Source: Sepiola atlantica (lineage: Eukaryota > Mollusca > Cephalopoda > Sepiida > Sepiolidae). From it: a stretch of 64,000 nucleotides of DNA. The notes below the pieces were generated by a model. That model was not told the DNA's origin. It saw only the letters and a program-made list of their open reading frames with translations, and did no database searches. Shown here piece after piece: positions 44,585 through 57,752 of this stretch. The translations under genes were made by a program, and so were the position numbers. The stretch spans positions 37,799,778 through 37,863,777 of the forward strand of contig OY744516.1 in NCBI GenBank assembly GCA_963556195.1, read 5' to 3'. Numbering within the stretch: position 1 is the stretch's first letter; the number at the start of each line of letters is the position of its first letter.

Positions 44585-45650
44585 ATCAAACTATTTTAAT
44601 AATAATAAAAATTAAACTATTTTAATAATGATGACAATTAAACTATTTTAATAATGATGACAATTAAACTATTTTAATAATAATAACAATTAAACTTTTA
44701 AAATAATAATAACACACTTTTTTAATAATAATAAAAATTAAACTATTTTAATAATAATAATAAAATTAAACTATTTTAATAATAATAATAATTAAGCTAT
44801 TTTAATAATAATAACAATTAAATCTTTTTAAATAATAATAACAATTAAACTTTTTAAATAATAACAACAATTAAACTTTTAAAATAATAATAACACACTT
44901 TTTTAAATAATAATGAAAATTAAACTATTTTAATAATAATAACAATTAAACTATTTTAATAATAATAACAATTAAATGTTTTTAATGATAATAACAATTA
45001 CACTTTTTAAATAATAATAGCAATTAAACATTTTAATAATTATAACAATTAAAATATTTGAATAATAACTAAACTTTTTTAATAATAATAACAATTAGGC
45101 TTTTTTAATAATAATAACAATTAAACTTTTAAAATAATAATAAGAATAACACTTTTTAAATAATAATAACGATTAAACTTTAAAAATAATAATAACAAAC
45201 CTTTTTAATAATAATAAAAATTAAACTATTTTAATAATAATAACAATTAAACTATGTTAATAATAATAACAATTAAATCTTTTTAATAATAATAACAATT
45301 ACACTTTTTAAATAATAATAACAATTAAACATTTTAATAATCATAACAATTAAAATATTTTAACAATAACTAAACTTTCTTTTAATAATAATAATAACAA
45401 TTAAACTTTTTAAATAATAATAACAATTAAACTTTTAAAATAATAACAAACTATTTTAATAATAATAACACTTAAACTATTTTAATAATAATACCAATTA
45501 AACTTTTAAAATAATAATAACAATTAAACTTTAAAAATAATCATAACAATTAAACATTTTAATAATCATAACAATTAAAATATTTTAATAATAACTAAAC
45601 TTTTTAAATAATAATAACAATTAAGCTTTTTTAATAATAATAACCATAAG
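44585..45650. repeat. AT-rich minisatellite, unit about 23-26 bp
   Basis: Around 40 diverged units of TTTTAATAATAATAACAATT AAACTA. It lies within 300 bp of the 45953-46012 exon on its donor side. Confidence 0.9.
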
Positions 45651-45952
45651 ACTATTCCAACCATTTTCCTTTTTTCTGTTTGTTTGACAGCAGATCATAA
45701 TTTATATATAGTATAATGTCGAAGCACAATACCTATTGTCAAAGAATACGATTAGAACTGATGTTACCCACAACTGGGAGTAAATTAACTCTATCATTCT
45801 ATTGAACACTGACTCCAATAAAATTTGAACTTAGCATAGCCTATAACATGACCTGCGAATCTTGCATCTTGTATTATTGTCTTTACATATCAGCATTCCA
45901 TAGAATAATTATTAGAAAAATAAATAAACAGGAAAACACGTTTTTTACTTAC

Positions 45953-46012
45953 CCAAGTAAGGGTGCTTTTGGCCATTGAATTATAAACACATTGAACCTT
46001 CAGATCATCACC
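45953..46012 (-). CDS. Exon: short exon of DBH/MOXD1-family monooxygenase
   Basis: 60 bp, 20 codons, phase 0 at both ends. The acceptor is ttttatag (46020-46013) and the donor gtaagtaa from 45952. The translation GDDLKVQCVY NSMAKSTLTW matches the family segment GD.L...C.YN, in which the cysteine forms a disulfide in the CuM domain. It follows the HGH exon across a 12.3-kb intron and runs into GGLSTTDEMC of the next exon, giving the family's W/L-GG junction. It is too short for an open-frame scan and was recognised from motif and splice sites. Confidence 0.88.
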
Positions 46013-46038
46013 CTATAAAATAAAATAAAATAAAATAA

Positions 46039-46039
46039 A

Positions 46040-46106
<67 letters not shown>
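46039..46106. repeat. (TA)n microsatellite
   Basis: About 34 units, only 26 bases upstream (gene sense) of the 45953-46012 exon, separated by (AAAAT)n. Confidence 0.95.
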
Positions 46107-46110
<4 letters not shown>

Positions 46111-46201
46111 TAATACAACAAAAGATATAAGAGGCAACTATATCTTTAATTAGTGAACATCCGGATAAAACTAAAGCTTAATATACTGGATAGAGCATTA
46201 A

Positions 46202-46384
46202 TAGCACTAGATAAAGTGAAAGAATAAAATAAGAGGAGTAATGTCATTGCGATAATAGTCCTCTGAGGAGAAGAATTTTCTTTGAAAACTCATGAGTTAA
46301 GGACTTTAAAGTACTTTGCCTGAACATTGAATTCTAATAAAATTTGATTTGCACCTTATTTTATTCTTTCAGGTTATCTAGTGC

Positions 46385-46386
<2 letters not shown>
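46202..46386. mobile_element. Inverted-repeat element carrying a hammerhead motif
   Basis: 32-bp arms (46202-46233 and 46355-46386, about two mismatches; TAGCACTAGATAA.., AAAGAATAAAATAAG) flank about 120 bp containing the ribozyme at 46257-46305. (TA)n tracts lie on both sides (46039-46106, 46385-46411). Confidence 0.75.
46257..46305 (+). ncRNA. Predicted type I hammerhead ribozyme (best in window)
   Basis: Stem I AGTCCT (46257-46262) pairs perfectly with AGGACT (46300-46305). CTGAGGA (46263-46269), stem II AAGA/TCTT, GAAA (46284-46287), stem III AACTC/GAGTT with loop AT, cleavage triplet TTA (46297-46299). Every catalytic-core base matches the consensus CUGANGA...GAAA...NUH. Antisense to the host gene. 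Confidence 0.75.
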
Positions 46387-46415
<29 letters not shown>

Positions 46416-47689
46416 AACTAGTAAGCCAAAACTTATTTCCCTTTCCATCTGCAAGCCAGGCAAAGGCGGACCCTCTTACTGCAGGGAAGAACTAAGTCCG
46501 GGCCATCTCCACCGCTCGATTCTGGCTCAAGATCATCAATTCCGCCACAATAACTATTCTTAAATCTTCAATCAGCTCTCTTCATAATTGATTTGACTCC
46601 TTTTACATAAAAATTGTGTTGATGTAAAAACGTTGAAGAGTTAGAATTGTATCAAAGTTCAGTCTATTAAACATATTCCTTCTGATCTGTGCTTGTGCAT
46701 GATGCTCTTCTATGAAATAGATTTGTAGAAACTGGCGTGACTCATTGGGTAATGTCAGAAGGGAACTAATCTTGTGATGTATCTGGGCCTAAATTCTAAG
46801 AGTTGATTTCCATCCTGAAAGCGTTGTGTCTTTGGCTCTAAATAAGGTCATTGCAAAGCAATTGTTGCATGCCCTGATGTACTGAAGAAAATCTTTTGAT
46901 TCTTATAAGAGTAATTGCTCTGGAGGGATTAGAAGTTCTGGTAGTTGGATTTTTCCTTTGTTACAACACATATACTCAGATTCAACCTTGAATCTTATGA
47001 CATTACAGTAATAGTATTGGATATCGATTGCACCAAGAGACACCGTTGGGTGATTTGCATAATCAATATTGCAATTGTATTGGAATGCAGCGTTACTGAA
47101 GTTATGAAAAATATATATGTTGTACCCTTGCATTTCCTGCTGCATCTAAAATCTGTTTGTTGCTTGGTTGTTCTGGCGTTTCACAGTTTCTTGATGCTCT
47201 AGGATCGTTAATGGATCTTCAATATTTGCTTACACATGTATTAGGTATTAAAAACACATTAGAAACCTAAACTTCTTAGTTTAATTAGTCTTTGATGTGC
47301 GTTAACAGAAAACAGCAACGGTCAATAGAATTGAGTTTTTTTTATCTTCTCTGACATCATATCCGAGTCTGTAGCTTGAAGAGATTATATATAAAACTGA
47401 GGAGTAACAAAAACAATAATCTTTATATCACAGATATACAGAAGTGTGTTGTAAAGTTTGAGAAACATTATTAAATAATTCAATAATGTTGTAATATGTA
47501 AATCTAAAATAGTTTACTATTAAGTAATTTAAGAAAGTTCTGGAAATGATTAATAGTTGCTTTTGATCAATGATAAGTTTTCTAATGGGTAATTTACTGT
47601 CCAATCACCACATGCACATTTTTAATCGAAGAAAAAATATCCACAGACTTTCATTTTTGTAAAGAAAAATTTTCTGTTTGTAATTTGGT

Positions 47690-49330
47690 CAGATGAGTGG
47701 GAGTAGTAAACTTTTAATTAATTTAAAAAGTTAATTAATTTTTTTACCGAAAATGTAAACACTACTAAGTAATCACATAGTTTACCGACTCATGTAATTT
47801 TATCGGAAATACGATATACAGTAGCTCAAACATTGTATTTTTTATTAAAGATTATGACATGCATAACATATTGGTGTTAAACTCAATTTAGTATTACGTA
47901 TGAAATAGAAAAGACAACGTTTCTAAATTGGATTAAACACAGTTCTTCCTGGCAAAATGCAAGATAGACTTCTCGAAGTTAGTTGATCTAAAAAGTTGGA
48001 ACGAAGAATGGTTAAGACGAAGCGAAAAGAATTATGTAGAAAATTTTGTTATAAATATTTTAATTGCTTAAAATAAATTATTTTTTATATAATTCACTAA
48101 AAGACTTTACTCAATCTATAACTCACTAAAAACTTTACTCAATCTATAATTCACTAAAAGACTTTACTCAATCTATAATTCACTAAAAGACTTTACTCAA
48201 TCTATAATTCACTAAAAGACTTTACTCAATCTATAATTCACTAAAAGACTTTACTCAATCTATAACTCACTAAAAGACTTTACTCAATCTATAATTCACT
48301 AAAAGACTTTACTCAATCTATAATTCACTAAAAGACTTTACTCAATCTATAACTCACTAAAAGACTTTACTCAATCTATAATTCACTAAAAGACTTTACT
48401 CAATCTATAACTCACTAAAAGACTTTACTCAATCTATAATTCACTAAAAGACTTTACTCAATCTATAATTCACTAAAAGACTTTACTCAATCTATAACTC
48501 ACTAAAAGACTTTACTCAATCTATAATTCACTAAAAGACTTTACTCAATCTATAATTCACTAAAAGACTTTACTCAATCTATAACTCACTAAAAGACTTT
48601 ACTCAATCTATAATTCACTAAAAGACTGGACTCAATCTATAATTCACTAAAAGACTTTACTCAATCTATAACTCACTAAAAGACTTTACTCAATCTATAA
48701 TTCACTAAAAGACTTTACTCAATCTATAATTCACTAAAAGACTGGACTCAATCTATAATTCACTAAAAGACTTTACTCAATCTATAACTCACTAAAAGAC
48801 TTTACTCAATCTATAATTCACTAAAAGACTTTACTCAATCTATAACTCACTAAAAGACTTTACTCAATCTATAACTCACTAAAAGACTTTACTCAATCTA
48901 TAACTCACTAAAATACTTCTTTGGATTTTGTCTTAACCATGCACCGTTGCAACATTTTAGATCAACTAGCTTAGAGAACGTCCGTCTTGCCTTTTGCTAT
49001 GAAGATGTGTGTCGGCTAATTTAAAAAAAAATATTTTTCCTATTTAATCCATAATACAAAATTGATTTTTATGCCAATATATTCAGCATGTCATAATCTG
49101 GTAAAATTACATTGGTCAGGAAACTACCTGTTTACACATAATCTAAAAAAACAACACAATTTTTTAGCTAATGCGTATCGTCTTTCCGATAAAATAGCAT
49201 GGGTCGGGAAATTATGTGATTACGTACAACTAAACTAATTAAATGATTAAAATAAAAAAAACATTTCTAAAGCGGCGCTAGTGGGTCATATAATTAAAAA
49301 TGTTTTTACTTACTCAGATAATATGATGTC
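47690..49330. mobile_element. Foldback element with 29-bp minisatellite core
   Basis: The left arm (about 47760-48010) and right arm (about 48925-49230) are inverted copies. GTAATCACATAGTTTACCGA and ATTTTATCGGAAATACGAT on the left match the complement of the right, as do TAGTTGATCTAAAA and TGGTTAAGAC. Between them is the 29-bp array. This is the organisation of foldback (FB)-type or MITE-like elements with a tandem core. Confidence 0.75.
48085..48915. repeat. 29-bp minisatellite, about 28 units
   Basis: Unit TTCACTAAAAGACTTTACTC AATCTATAA. Units alternate between AATTCAC and AACTCAC forms; two carry GACTGGA. Highly homogeneous. Confidence 0.95.
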
Positions 49331-50429
49331 AGGAATGTCAGATGACGAATAATAATAAAAACATTTATAGATTTATTTTTATTTTTAATTACACTTTACA
49401 AATTAGGTGAGGAATTTGGTATTTGTTTTACTATCACTTTACCCCCCCCCCCCCCAAAAAAAAATGAGATTCTACTTTTTTTGACGATATTAAATGTAAA
49501 CAGCATGAAAAAGTAAAATACTTAAGACAACGTTGCGGAATGAGAACGTTGCAAAGTAAAATATTAACTCGATAAAAAGAAAGCATTCTCCAACTCACAA
49601 CGAAGCTCTATTATCATAACTCTGGTTAGATATTTTTACTACCCTGAGACGATGGTATTGTAGTGAAGAGAGATACGATTCGAACGAACGCTAAAAAGCG
49701 ACTGTTTTGAATAGCAATCCTCTTTCTTTCTTTCCACGGTTCGTTTAGATATCCTCTCCTCTTCACTTCCAAAATCATGTAAACGTTGTTACATGCAGTC
49801 GCTAAATCATAATGTTTGGCCAATGAAAATGATTCCCGCTTGATGTAAACTCAAAATATATCAAGCCGGGGCTAAATTAGAAACCCCTTTAAAAACGAGG
49901 AAATAGACAGGCAAGAGCAGATCCAGGTCGGCCGACATTGGAAGAGGACAGAACGTATGCTAACCCTTCCCACGCCTTTGGCCAGGAAAGCGAAAACAAA
50001 AAGAACACTTCAAACGTTCATACAAGCTCCATCATCTCGCGTACGTATTTCTACACACAAACAGAACAAAGATATGACACACATACACAATGCCACACTT
50101 CCTAATACTCACACACGCATATTCACACTAACAAATGTATTGACACACACATCCTTAGCCCTCGTGTCTGCTAATTCTACCCAAACACGAGTTTGGATAA
50201 GCTTTCCCAAATGAACATGCTATATAAATGTTTTGTTATTTAATTATGTTTTCCTTGATTTTTCATTTACAAAATTCTGTTCATGTTATAGTTATCACTT
50301 GCTAATTGGTGACCCATTCATAAAATTCATGTTTTTATCCATCTTTTTCTTCTGCTAATTTAGCTACATTTATATTCATTGTTAGCATTGTCTTTGCCAC
50401 TTTTCAAAGGCGTTACTGTCATCCAAATA

Positions 50430-52300
50430 ATACTATCTGAAGGCAAGAGCAATGCCACCATATCATGGTGAATGAACATATACTACACTGACACCCAAAA
50501 GAAGAGGTAATGGCAGGGAGGATGGTCACATGACAACATATCAGATATTACATTATCCCCCAAAGTAGGAGGAAATGTCTGGTAGAGATGGCACTTTTAT
50601 AACAGAACAGATAATACACTACCCCTTCAAAACAAACGAGATACTACACTACTCTCCTCCCCTCCAATACATTCTGGAGGTAATGCTTGAAAGGATTCCT
50701 CACACAAAAAGGGAGAAGGTAATACTTGGAAGGATGGTCTCATGACAACAGAACGGATGCTACACTACCACCTTCTAAAAGGAGGGGGTAATGTCTGGGA
50801 GGATGACAACACAAAAACAATACACTAACCACTTCAATAAAGGAAGAGGTATTGCCTGCGATAATGGTCTCATGACAAGAGAACAGATACTTCACTACTT
50901 CCCCACAAATAAAAGGAAACTGTAATCCTGTATCATAACCACAGAACATTACCGCAAAAAAGGAAGTAATGCCTGGGGGAATGGGAGCATGGTGAACAAC
51001 ATATACGACTATACTACACTGCGGTGCTGTAAAGGTGGAAGTAATGTCTGGGAGGATGGTATAATGATGAACGAATATATAATCTACTAGCTCGACCCCC
51101 CCCCTCCCCCCCCCCCCCTTAGGAGGATGTAATGCCTGAGAGGATGCTCTTTTGACAACAGAAAAGATACAACACTACCCCTTTCCTAAAATGAAAGTAA
51201 TTTCTAGGAGGATCTCCACCAAACAAAGGATGAGGTAATCTCTGGGTAGATGTTACCATAATAAAGAACACGCATTACATTGCATCTCTCTAATGAGGAG
51301 GTAATGCTTGGTAGAATGGTACTACAAGAGAACATATACTATGCATTCCCCTTCAAAAACCCACGTGACCATAGAACAGATACTACACTATCCATCAAAG
51401 GACGATGTGATGTCTGAAAGGATACCCTCCCCCAGAAAACAAGGCTAAGATAATGGCTGGGAGGATGGTTTTATAACAAGAGAACAGATAATAGACAATC
51501 CTCCACAAAAATAGGAGAAAGTAATCCTTGGGAGGATAGTATCATGACTACAGAATGGATAATACACTACTCCTCTTGAAAAAAGAATGGGGTAATGCCT
51601 CGGAGGATAGGGGTGTAAGGAACAATATATGCTATACTGCTCCGAAATGCCTGCAAGAATGGCATCATAATGAACGAATATATACTATAGTAGAACCCAA
51701 GGAAGAGGTAATGCCTGAGAGGAGAGTCTCATGACAATAGACCAGATACACTACCCCACAACCCCAACTCCAACCCCACCCAAGTACGTAATGTCTGAGA
51801 GGATGGTATGATGACAACAGAACAGATACTATATTATTCCCCCAAATAAAACGAGAGAGTAATACTTGGAAGTATGGTATCAGGACGAATGAACATATAC
51901 TACCTCTACAAAGAGGAGGTAATGCCTTGGAGAATGATATCATAGCGAACGATCATATACTACACTACACCCCCCTCCCAAAGCGGAGATAATGCCTGGA
52001 ACGATGGTATTATAACAACAAAATAGATACTATGCAACCCACCCCAAATGGGAGAGATAATGCCTGGGAAGATTCTATCACCCAACAAAAAGGAGATAAT
52101 ACCTGGGAAAACAATCTCATGCCAACAGAACATATACTACATTACCTTCATTAAAAAAGGGGAGGTAATGCCTTAGAGGATGGTGTTATGACAACAGAAC
52201 TGATACAACACTACCCCATAAAAGAAGGAGAAGGTAATCCCTGGGAGTGTAGTCTCATGAAAACAGTACAGATAGTCACTACTCCGTGTTATTTAATAAT
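50430..52300. repeat. Degenerate long minisatellite
   Basis: Recurring words GGTAATGCCTGGGAGGATGG, then ATGACAACAGAACAGATACT and ACACTACCCC..AAAAGGAG over 1.9 kb, unit roughly 65-95 bp with many indels. No coding. Confidence 0.8.
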
Positions 52301-52307
52301 GTTTGCC

Positions 52308-52310
<3 letters not shown>

Positions 52311-52351
<41 letters not shown>
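52311..52351. repeat. (TA)n microsatellite
   Basis: About 20 units. Confidence 0.95.
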
Positions 52352-52359
<8 letters not shown>

Positions 52360-52879
52360 GATATAAGAAAAAAGAGTGATAAATATGCGACGATTGTCCA
52401 AATTTATTTCAAATTTCAATTGTTCAATGCAAGGTTGTCAGTAATAAACTAGTGTTTATTTTTCTTTCCTTAAGCCAAGGCTTTAAAGATCGAAATCTTA
52501 TCATCAGAGGAGAAATACAGATGGATAAGTTGGCTTTCGAAAAAACCAAAGTTCAAATATTTGAAAAATATGAGAATTATTTTTTAAAATTATTAAAATA
52601 ATTTTTATCAAAAAACGTACTGAATGAAAAGAAAATTTCGTGAAATAGATATACAATTGTCCGGGTGGTAAGTTTCCGTTGAAAAAGTTCGGTGAAATTG
52701 TAGAAAGTGAAGAAAAACACTTTGCATGGGAGCAGGTTGGAAAAGGTGCTCAAAAGTAGATAAGTCCAGATGCACTTAAAAGAGGCTGAGAAGAGGAAAA
52801 CAGGCCATTTTTTTGATTTACTTCCGGGCCTAGTAAAACGGTAGGATCTCATACAAGGATTAACTCAGAATGAGAAAAA

Positions 52880-54800
52880 GCCAAAGTTGATGAAAGTTTC
52901 AGATTTGGGGTCAGGATGGGGGGGGGGGTTAGGAGGTGCGGGGTAGTTTAAAAAGTCGCTTTGTGAATTTGGGGGAAAAATAAAAGGAGGACGGGTTGGC
53001 ATGGGGATGTAGATAAAGTGACAGGTGGGTTAAGGGTGCGGGCTAGCGGTAGGGTGTAGGTTTTGGGGGTGGGGTTAATCTTAAATGGTGAATAGGTATA
53101 GAAATAGTTAATTCTAAAAATAGAAATAAAAAAATGTGAGCTTCCAAATATTTCAGGCGGCTAAAGGCAGATTAAAATGTAGTTATCAGATATGGTTTCA
53201 GTGTGTTTAAGGAATAAAGAATAAAATAGAATTAGTGAAAGCATGGTATAATAAATATAGGAATGTGAGAGAGTGGATGATTAAAATTAAAAATTAAAAG
53301 ATTAAATTTAAATTTAAAAAGCTAGGGAATAGTTAATTAAAAATTTTATTTATTTATATTTTTAATTTAAAACCAAATTAAGGGTTAGATGAATAATTTG
53401 GAGGGACATTAAATGGCCAAAGAGATAAGGGGGGGGGGAAGTAAATTAATGGGAAAAGGGTTAGTGAAATTTAAAGGTCAAGTCTGTTCTACTCAGGTAT
53501 ATTGAAATTTAGGAGAGGGGAACAATGTAAGGGATAAGGATAGATTGTTAGAAACAATTTGTTTCGATTTCTAGTAATAGGGGTGGAGTTGGGTTGGTTC
53601 AATCAAAAATTTGAGTGCAGTGTCAATTATATAATCTATGGTTTAAATGGTGAGTGAGTCGTAACAGGGTAACAATTAACAGTTACAGTTTAAATTTAAT
53701 TAGATATATAAGGGAAACTTGCAAGGGGTTTCCAAGTAGTATGAACATATGATTTGGGAGGGGGGGTGAAATTGGTCAAAAATAAGATAAGTTGAACAAA
53801 GAGAGAATGGGCCGATAGAAAGTGGCTCGCGAGTATTTAGAGGGATTAGGATTATTCAAAAATAGGCCAAAATAAGTAGTTATGTAACTAGCTCGGATCA
53901 ATCAAAATAGTTAAAAAGATTACTCAAAGGGGGTTATGGAGGCTATTAAGGAGATAGAGCAGAAGTGCTAGTAACAGTTTATATGATATAAGTGTTATGG
54001 GCCAGGGTTTGATTGAAAAATTAAGCAGACCTGCGTTTTGAAGCTAGTGAGTTAGAGAGCTGAAGAGAATTACAGGGGGGTATTAATGGACCCAATTGGA
54101 GGGGAATTCAAATGTCGTAGTTAAAATGATAACAAAAAGAAGTTACAGGGGAATATGTTGCAAATAGGAAGAGTCCAAATATAAGGACGATATAGTGGAA
54201 GTGTAGGGGATAATAAGGGGGGGGGGGAAAGAGAGGCCAAGAAGGAGTTTGTAGGTGGGATTACGGACAGGAGAAACAATGAGATAAATATAAGGGGTTA
54301 GGAGAGGAGCTGAAGCAAAAGGATGAAAGGAGCTATATTGCAGGAGAGGTATATAAGTTTAGATATTAGGTATGTTAAAGATCGGTGGAAAGTAGGAGGA
54401 GTAATGTTAGTTCAATCTACTGATAGTGTTCCGGGTAGATGTGGTTGTTACGTGTAATGGTGATGGAAAATTTATTGGGAGGGTTAATTAGTGAGATTAG
54501 GGGCGTTAAGAATAGAAGTTACAAGGTTCCCCTGGGATATTGTTTAGAGATTTGTCAGATGTTAAAGAATGGGGGGAGTTATTGGTTGGGAGGAGGAGTG
54601 TCAGAGGGAGTGATGAAATTTATGTATTTAAATTTTCGTTTGTGTCTGCAATTTGAAATAAGTTCATTTTTGGAGTTAATGACATTTAAGTTCTTGTGTG
54701 CTGTAGCTATCATATAAGTTTCCAAGGTACATAGTTGGCAGAATGCAGAACCAGGAGTATATGAGTTTGACTTTTTTAATATAGACCAACTTAGGGAGTA
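52880..54800. other. C-depleted, G-rich tract
   Basis: About 1.9 kb in which C is by far the rarest base on the plus strand while G is frequent (runs such as GGGGGGGGGTTAGGAGG). No tandem period or coding frame was recognised. Lies between a decayed minisatellite and the 88-bp satellite. Confidence 0.7.
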
Positions 54801-55313
54801 GGGGGTATTTTTGATGTGAAAACTTTTTATTAGGTTGGAGAGAGAGGTGCTAGTGGTACCATTACTATTGTGTTTAAAAGAGTAGATATGGTTAGAGATT
54901 CGAGTCTTTATGGGGAAAGCACTGGCACCAATATAGGTATGAATTTTGTGGTGGGTTATTGTTGTATTATTTGAGTTGTTTATATTATATATACATATAT
55001 ATACTCTGAATTCTGAAATAATTTTTTTTTTTTTACTTTGAAGGGTATTTACACATAATCGCCTAAAAAGTTAGTTGAGAGTATCATTAATTACATGAGA
55101 TCCTATTTAATTGTCTCTCCACGAGGTCAGAGTTAGACCACAACCATCATTATAACTCAAACCAGTTAACTGAGTCGAGTTTTTCTGGTGACTTCATTGA
55201 TAGTGGGTAGTAAGAACCACTATCAATGAGGACCGGAAGTGCCGAAGGCGCTAGGGCGTATACGTCCATCTGTTTTCAGCAAGTAATCAGAGCTAACAGT
55301 TGGATCATAGGGT

Positions 55314-57374
55314 TATTCATTCACTTGGAAATCATTGTGAACTTTTTCCTGCTATTGTGACTTTATTCCCCTGCCAAGAACACGGCCACCCTCCTAAGGA
55401 TTATTCATTCACTTGGAAATCATTGTGAACTTTTTCCTGCTATTGTGACTTTATTCCCCTGCCAAGAACACGGCCACCCTCCTAAGGATTATTCATTCAC
55501 TTGGAAATCATTGTGAACTTTTTCCTGCTATTGTGACTTTATTCCCCTGCCAAGAACACGGCCATCCTCCTAAGGATTATTCATTCACTTGGAAATCATT
55601 GTGAACTTTTTCCTGCTATTGTGACTTTATTCCCCTGCCAAGAACACGGCCATCCTCCTAAGGATTATTCATTCACTTGGAAATCATTGTGAACTTTTTC
55701 CTGCTATTGTGACTTTATTCCCCTGCCAAGAACACGGCCACCCTCCTAAGGATTATTCATTCACTTGGAAATCATTGTGAACTTTTTCCTGCTATTGTGA
55801 CTTTATTCCCCTGCCAAGAACACGGCCATCCTCCTAAGGATTATTCATTCACTTGGAAATCATTGTGAACTTTTTCCTGCTATTGTGACTTTATTCCCCT
55901 GCCAAGAACACGGCCATCCTCCTAAGGAATATTCATTCACTTGGAAATCATTGTGAACTTTTTCCTGCTATTGTGACTTTATTCCCCTGCCAAGAACACG
56001 GCCATCCTCCTAAGGATTATTCATTCACTTGGAAATCATTGTGAACTTTTTCCTGCTATTGTGACTTTATTCCCCTGCCAAGAACACGGCCACCCTCCTA
56101 AGGATTATTCATTCACTTGGAAATCATTGTGAACTTTTTCCTGCTATTGTGACTTTATTCCCCTGCCAAGAACACGGCCATCCTCCTAAGGATTATTCAT
56201 TCACTTGGAAATCATTGTGAACTTTTTCCTGCTATTGTGACTTTATTCCCCTGCCAAGAACACGGCCATCCTCCTAAGGATTATTCATTCACTTGGAAAT
56301 CATTGTGAACTTTTTCCTGCTATTGTGACTTTATTCCCCTGCCAAGAACACGGCCATCCTCCTAAGGATTATTCATTTACTTGGAAATCATTGTGAACTT
56401 TTTCCTGCTATTGTGACTTTATTCCCCTGCCAAGAACACGGCCATCCTCCTAAGGATTATTCATTCACTTGGAAATCATTGTGAACTTTTTCCTGCTATT
56501 GTGACTTTATTCCCCTGCCAAGAACACGGCCATCCTCCGAAGGATTATTCATTCACTTGGAAATCATTGTGAACTTTTTCCTGCTATTGTGACTTTATTC
56601 CCCTGCCAAGAACACAGCCATCCTCCCAAGGATTATTCATTCACTTGGAAATCATTGTGAACTTTTTCCTGCTATTGTGACTTTATTCCCCTGCCAAGAA
56701 CACGTCCACCCTCCTAAGGATTATTCATTCACTTGGAAATCATTGTGAACTTTTTCCTGCTATTGTGACTTTATTCCCCTGCCAAGAACACGGCCACCCT
56801 CCTAAGGATTATTCATTCACTTGGAAATCATTGTGAACTTTTTCCTGCTATTGTGACTTTATTCCCCTGCCAAGAACACGGCCATCCTCCTAAGGATTAT
56901 TCATTCACTTGGAAATCATTGTGAACTTTTTCCTGCTATTGTGACTTTATTCCCCTGCCAAGAACACGGCCACCCTCCTAAGGATTATTCATTCACTTGG
57001 AAATCATTGTGAACTTTTTCCTGCTATTGTGACTTTATTCCCCTGCCAAGAACACGGCCACCCTCCTAAGGATTATTCATTCACTTGGAAATCATTGTGA
57101 ACTTTTTCCTGCTATTGTGACTTTATTCCCCTGCCAAGAACACGGCCATCCTCCTAAGGATTATTCATTCACTTGGAAATCATTGTGAACTTTTTCCTGC
57201 TATTGTGACTTTATTCCCCTGCCAAGAACACGGCCATCCTCCTAAGGATTATTCATTCACTTGGAAATCATTGTGAACTTTTTCCTACTATTGTGACTTT
57301 ATTCCCCTGCCAAGAACACGTCCACCCTCCTAAGGATTATTCATTCACTTGGAAATCATTGTGAACTTTTTCCT
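55314..57374. repeat. 88-bp satellite, about 23 units
   Basis: Unit contains TCACTTGGAAATCATTGTGA, ACTTTTTCCTGCTATTGTGA, CTTTATTCCCCTGCCAAGAA and CACGGCCAYCCTCCTAAGGA. Period is 88 bp, from 55321 to 55409 and onward. Units are nearly identical; the main variation is C or T in CCAYCC. It sits inside the 12.3-kb intron. Confidence 0.97.
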
Positions 57375-57752
57375 TCTTTCAAACATATTTCCTTTTTTAT
57401 AGATGTGAAGCGCGAAAGAAAATAAGAATGACCCCATCCAATGTGTAAAAGATCATGAATAATTACTGTTTATTTCTGAACATGAAATAGATTGCCAGCA
57501 TTAACTTAAAGTAAAAAGTTTCTTAAGTATTGTATAAAATAGTCTTACCTCGGAAGTTTGTCAGATAAAGAAAATAAACAGGTGAGAAGTTGTATTTTTA
57601 TTATAATCAATGTTACCTATTACCTAACAGTAATATGCTATTTAAGTGAAATATTATTGTCAAATAATAAAGATTAATTAAGTCTAATTGTTAAGCTTTC
57701 CATGTGCCCATGTAGGTAAGTAGATATCGCATTGAGTTGAATTATATCACAT

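Noticed and set aside
48085..48915. 29-bp repeats as a CRISPR array
   Set aside because: Repeats are contiguous without spacers.
55314..57374. CRISPR-like array of 88-bp units
   Set aside because: The whole unit is conserved, with no variable spacers. It lies in a eukaryotic intron, so it is a satellite.
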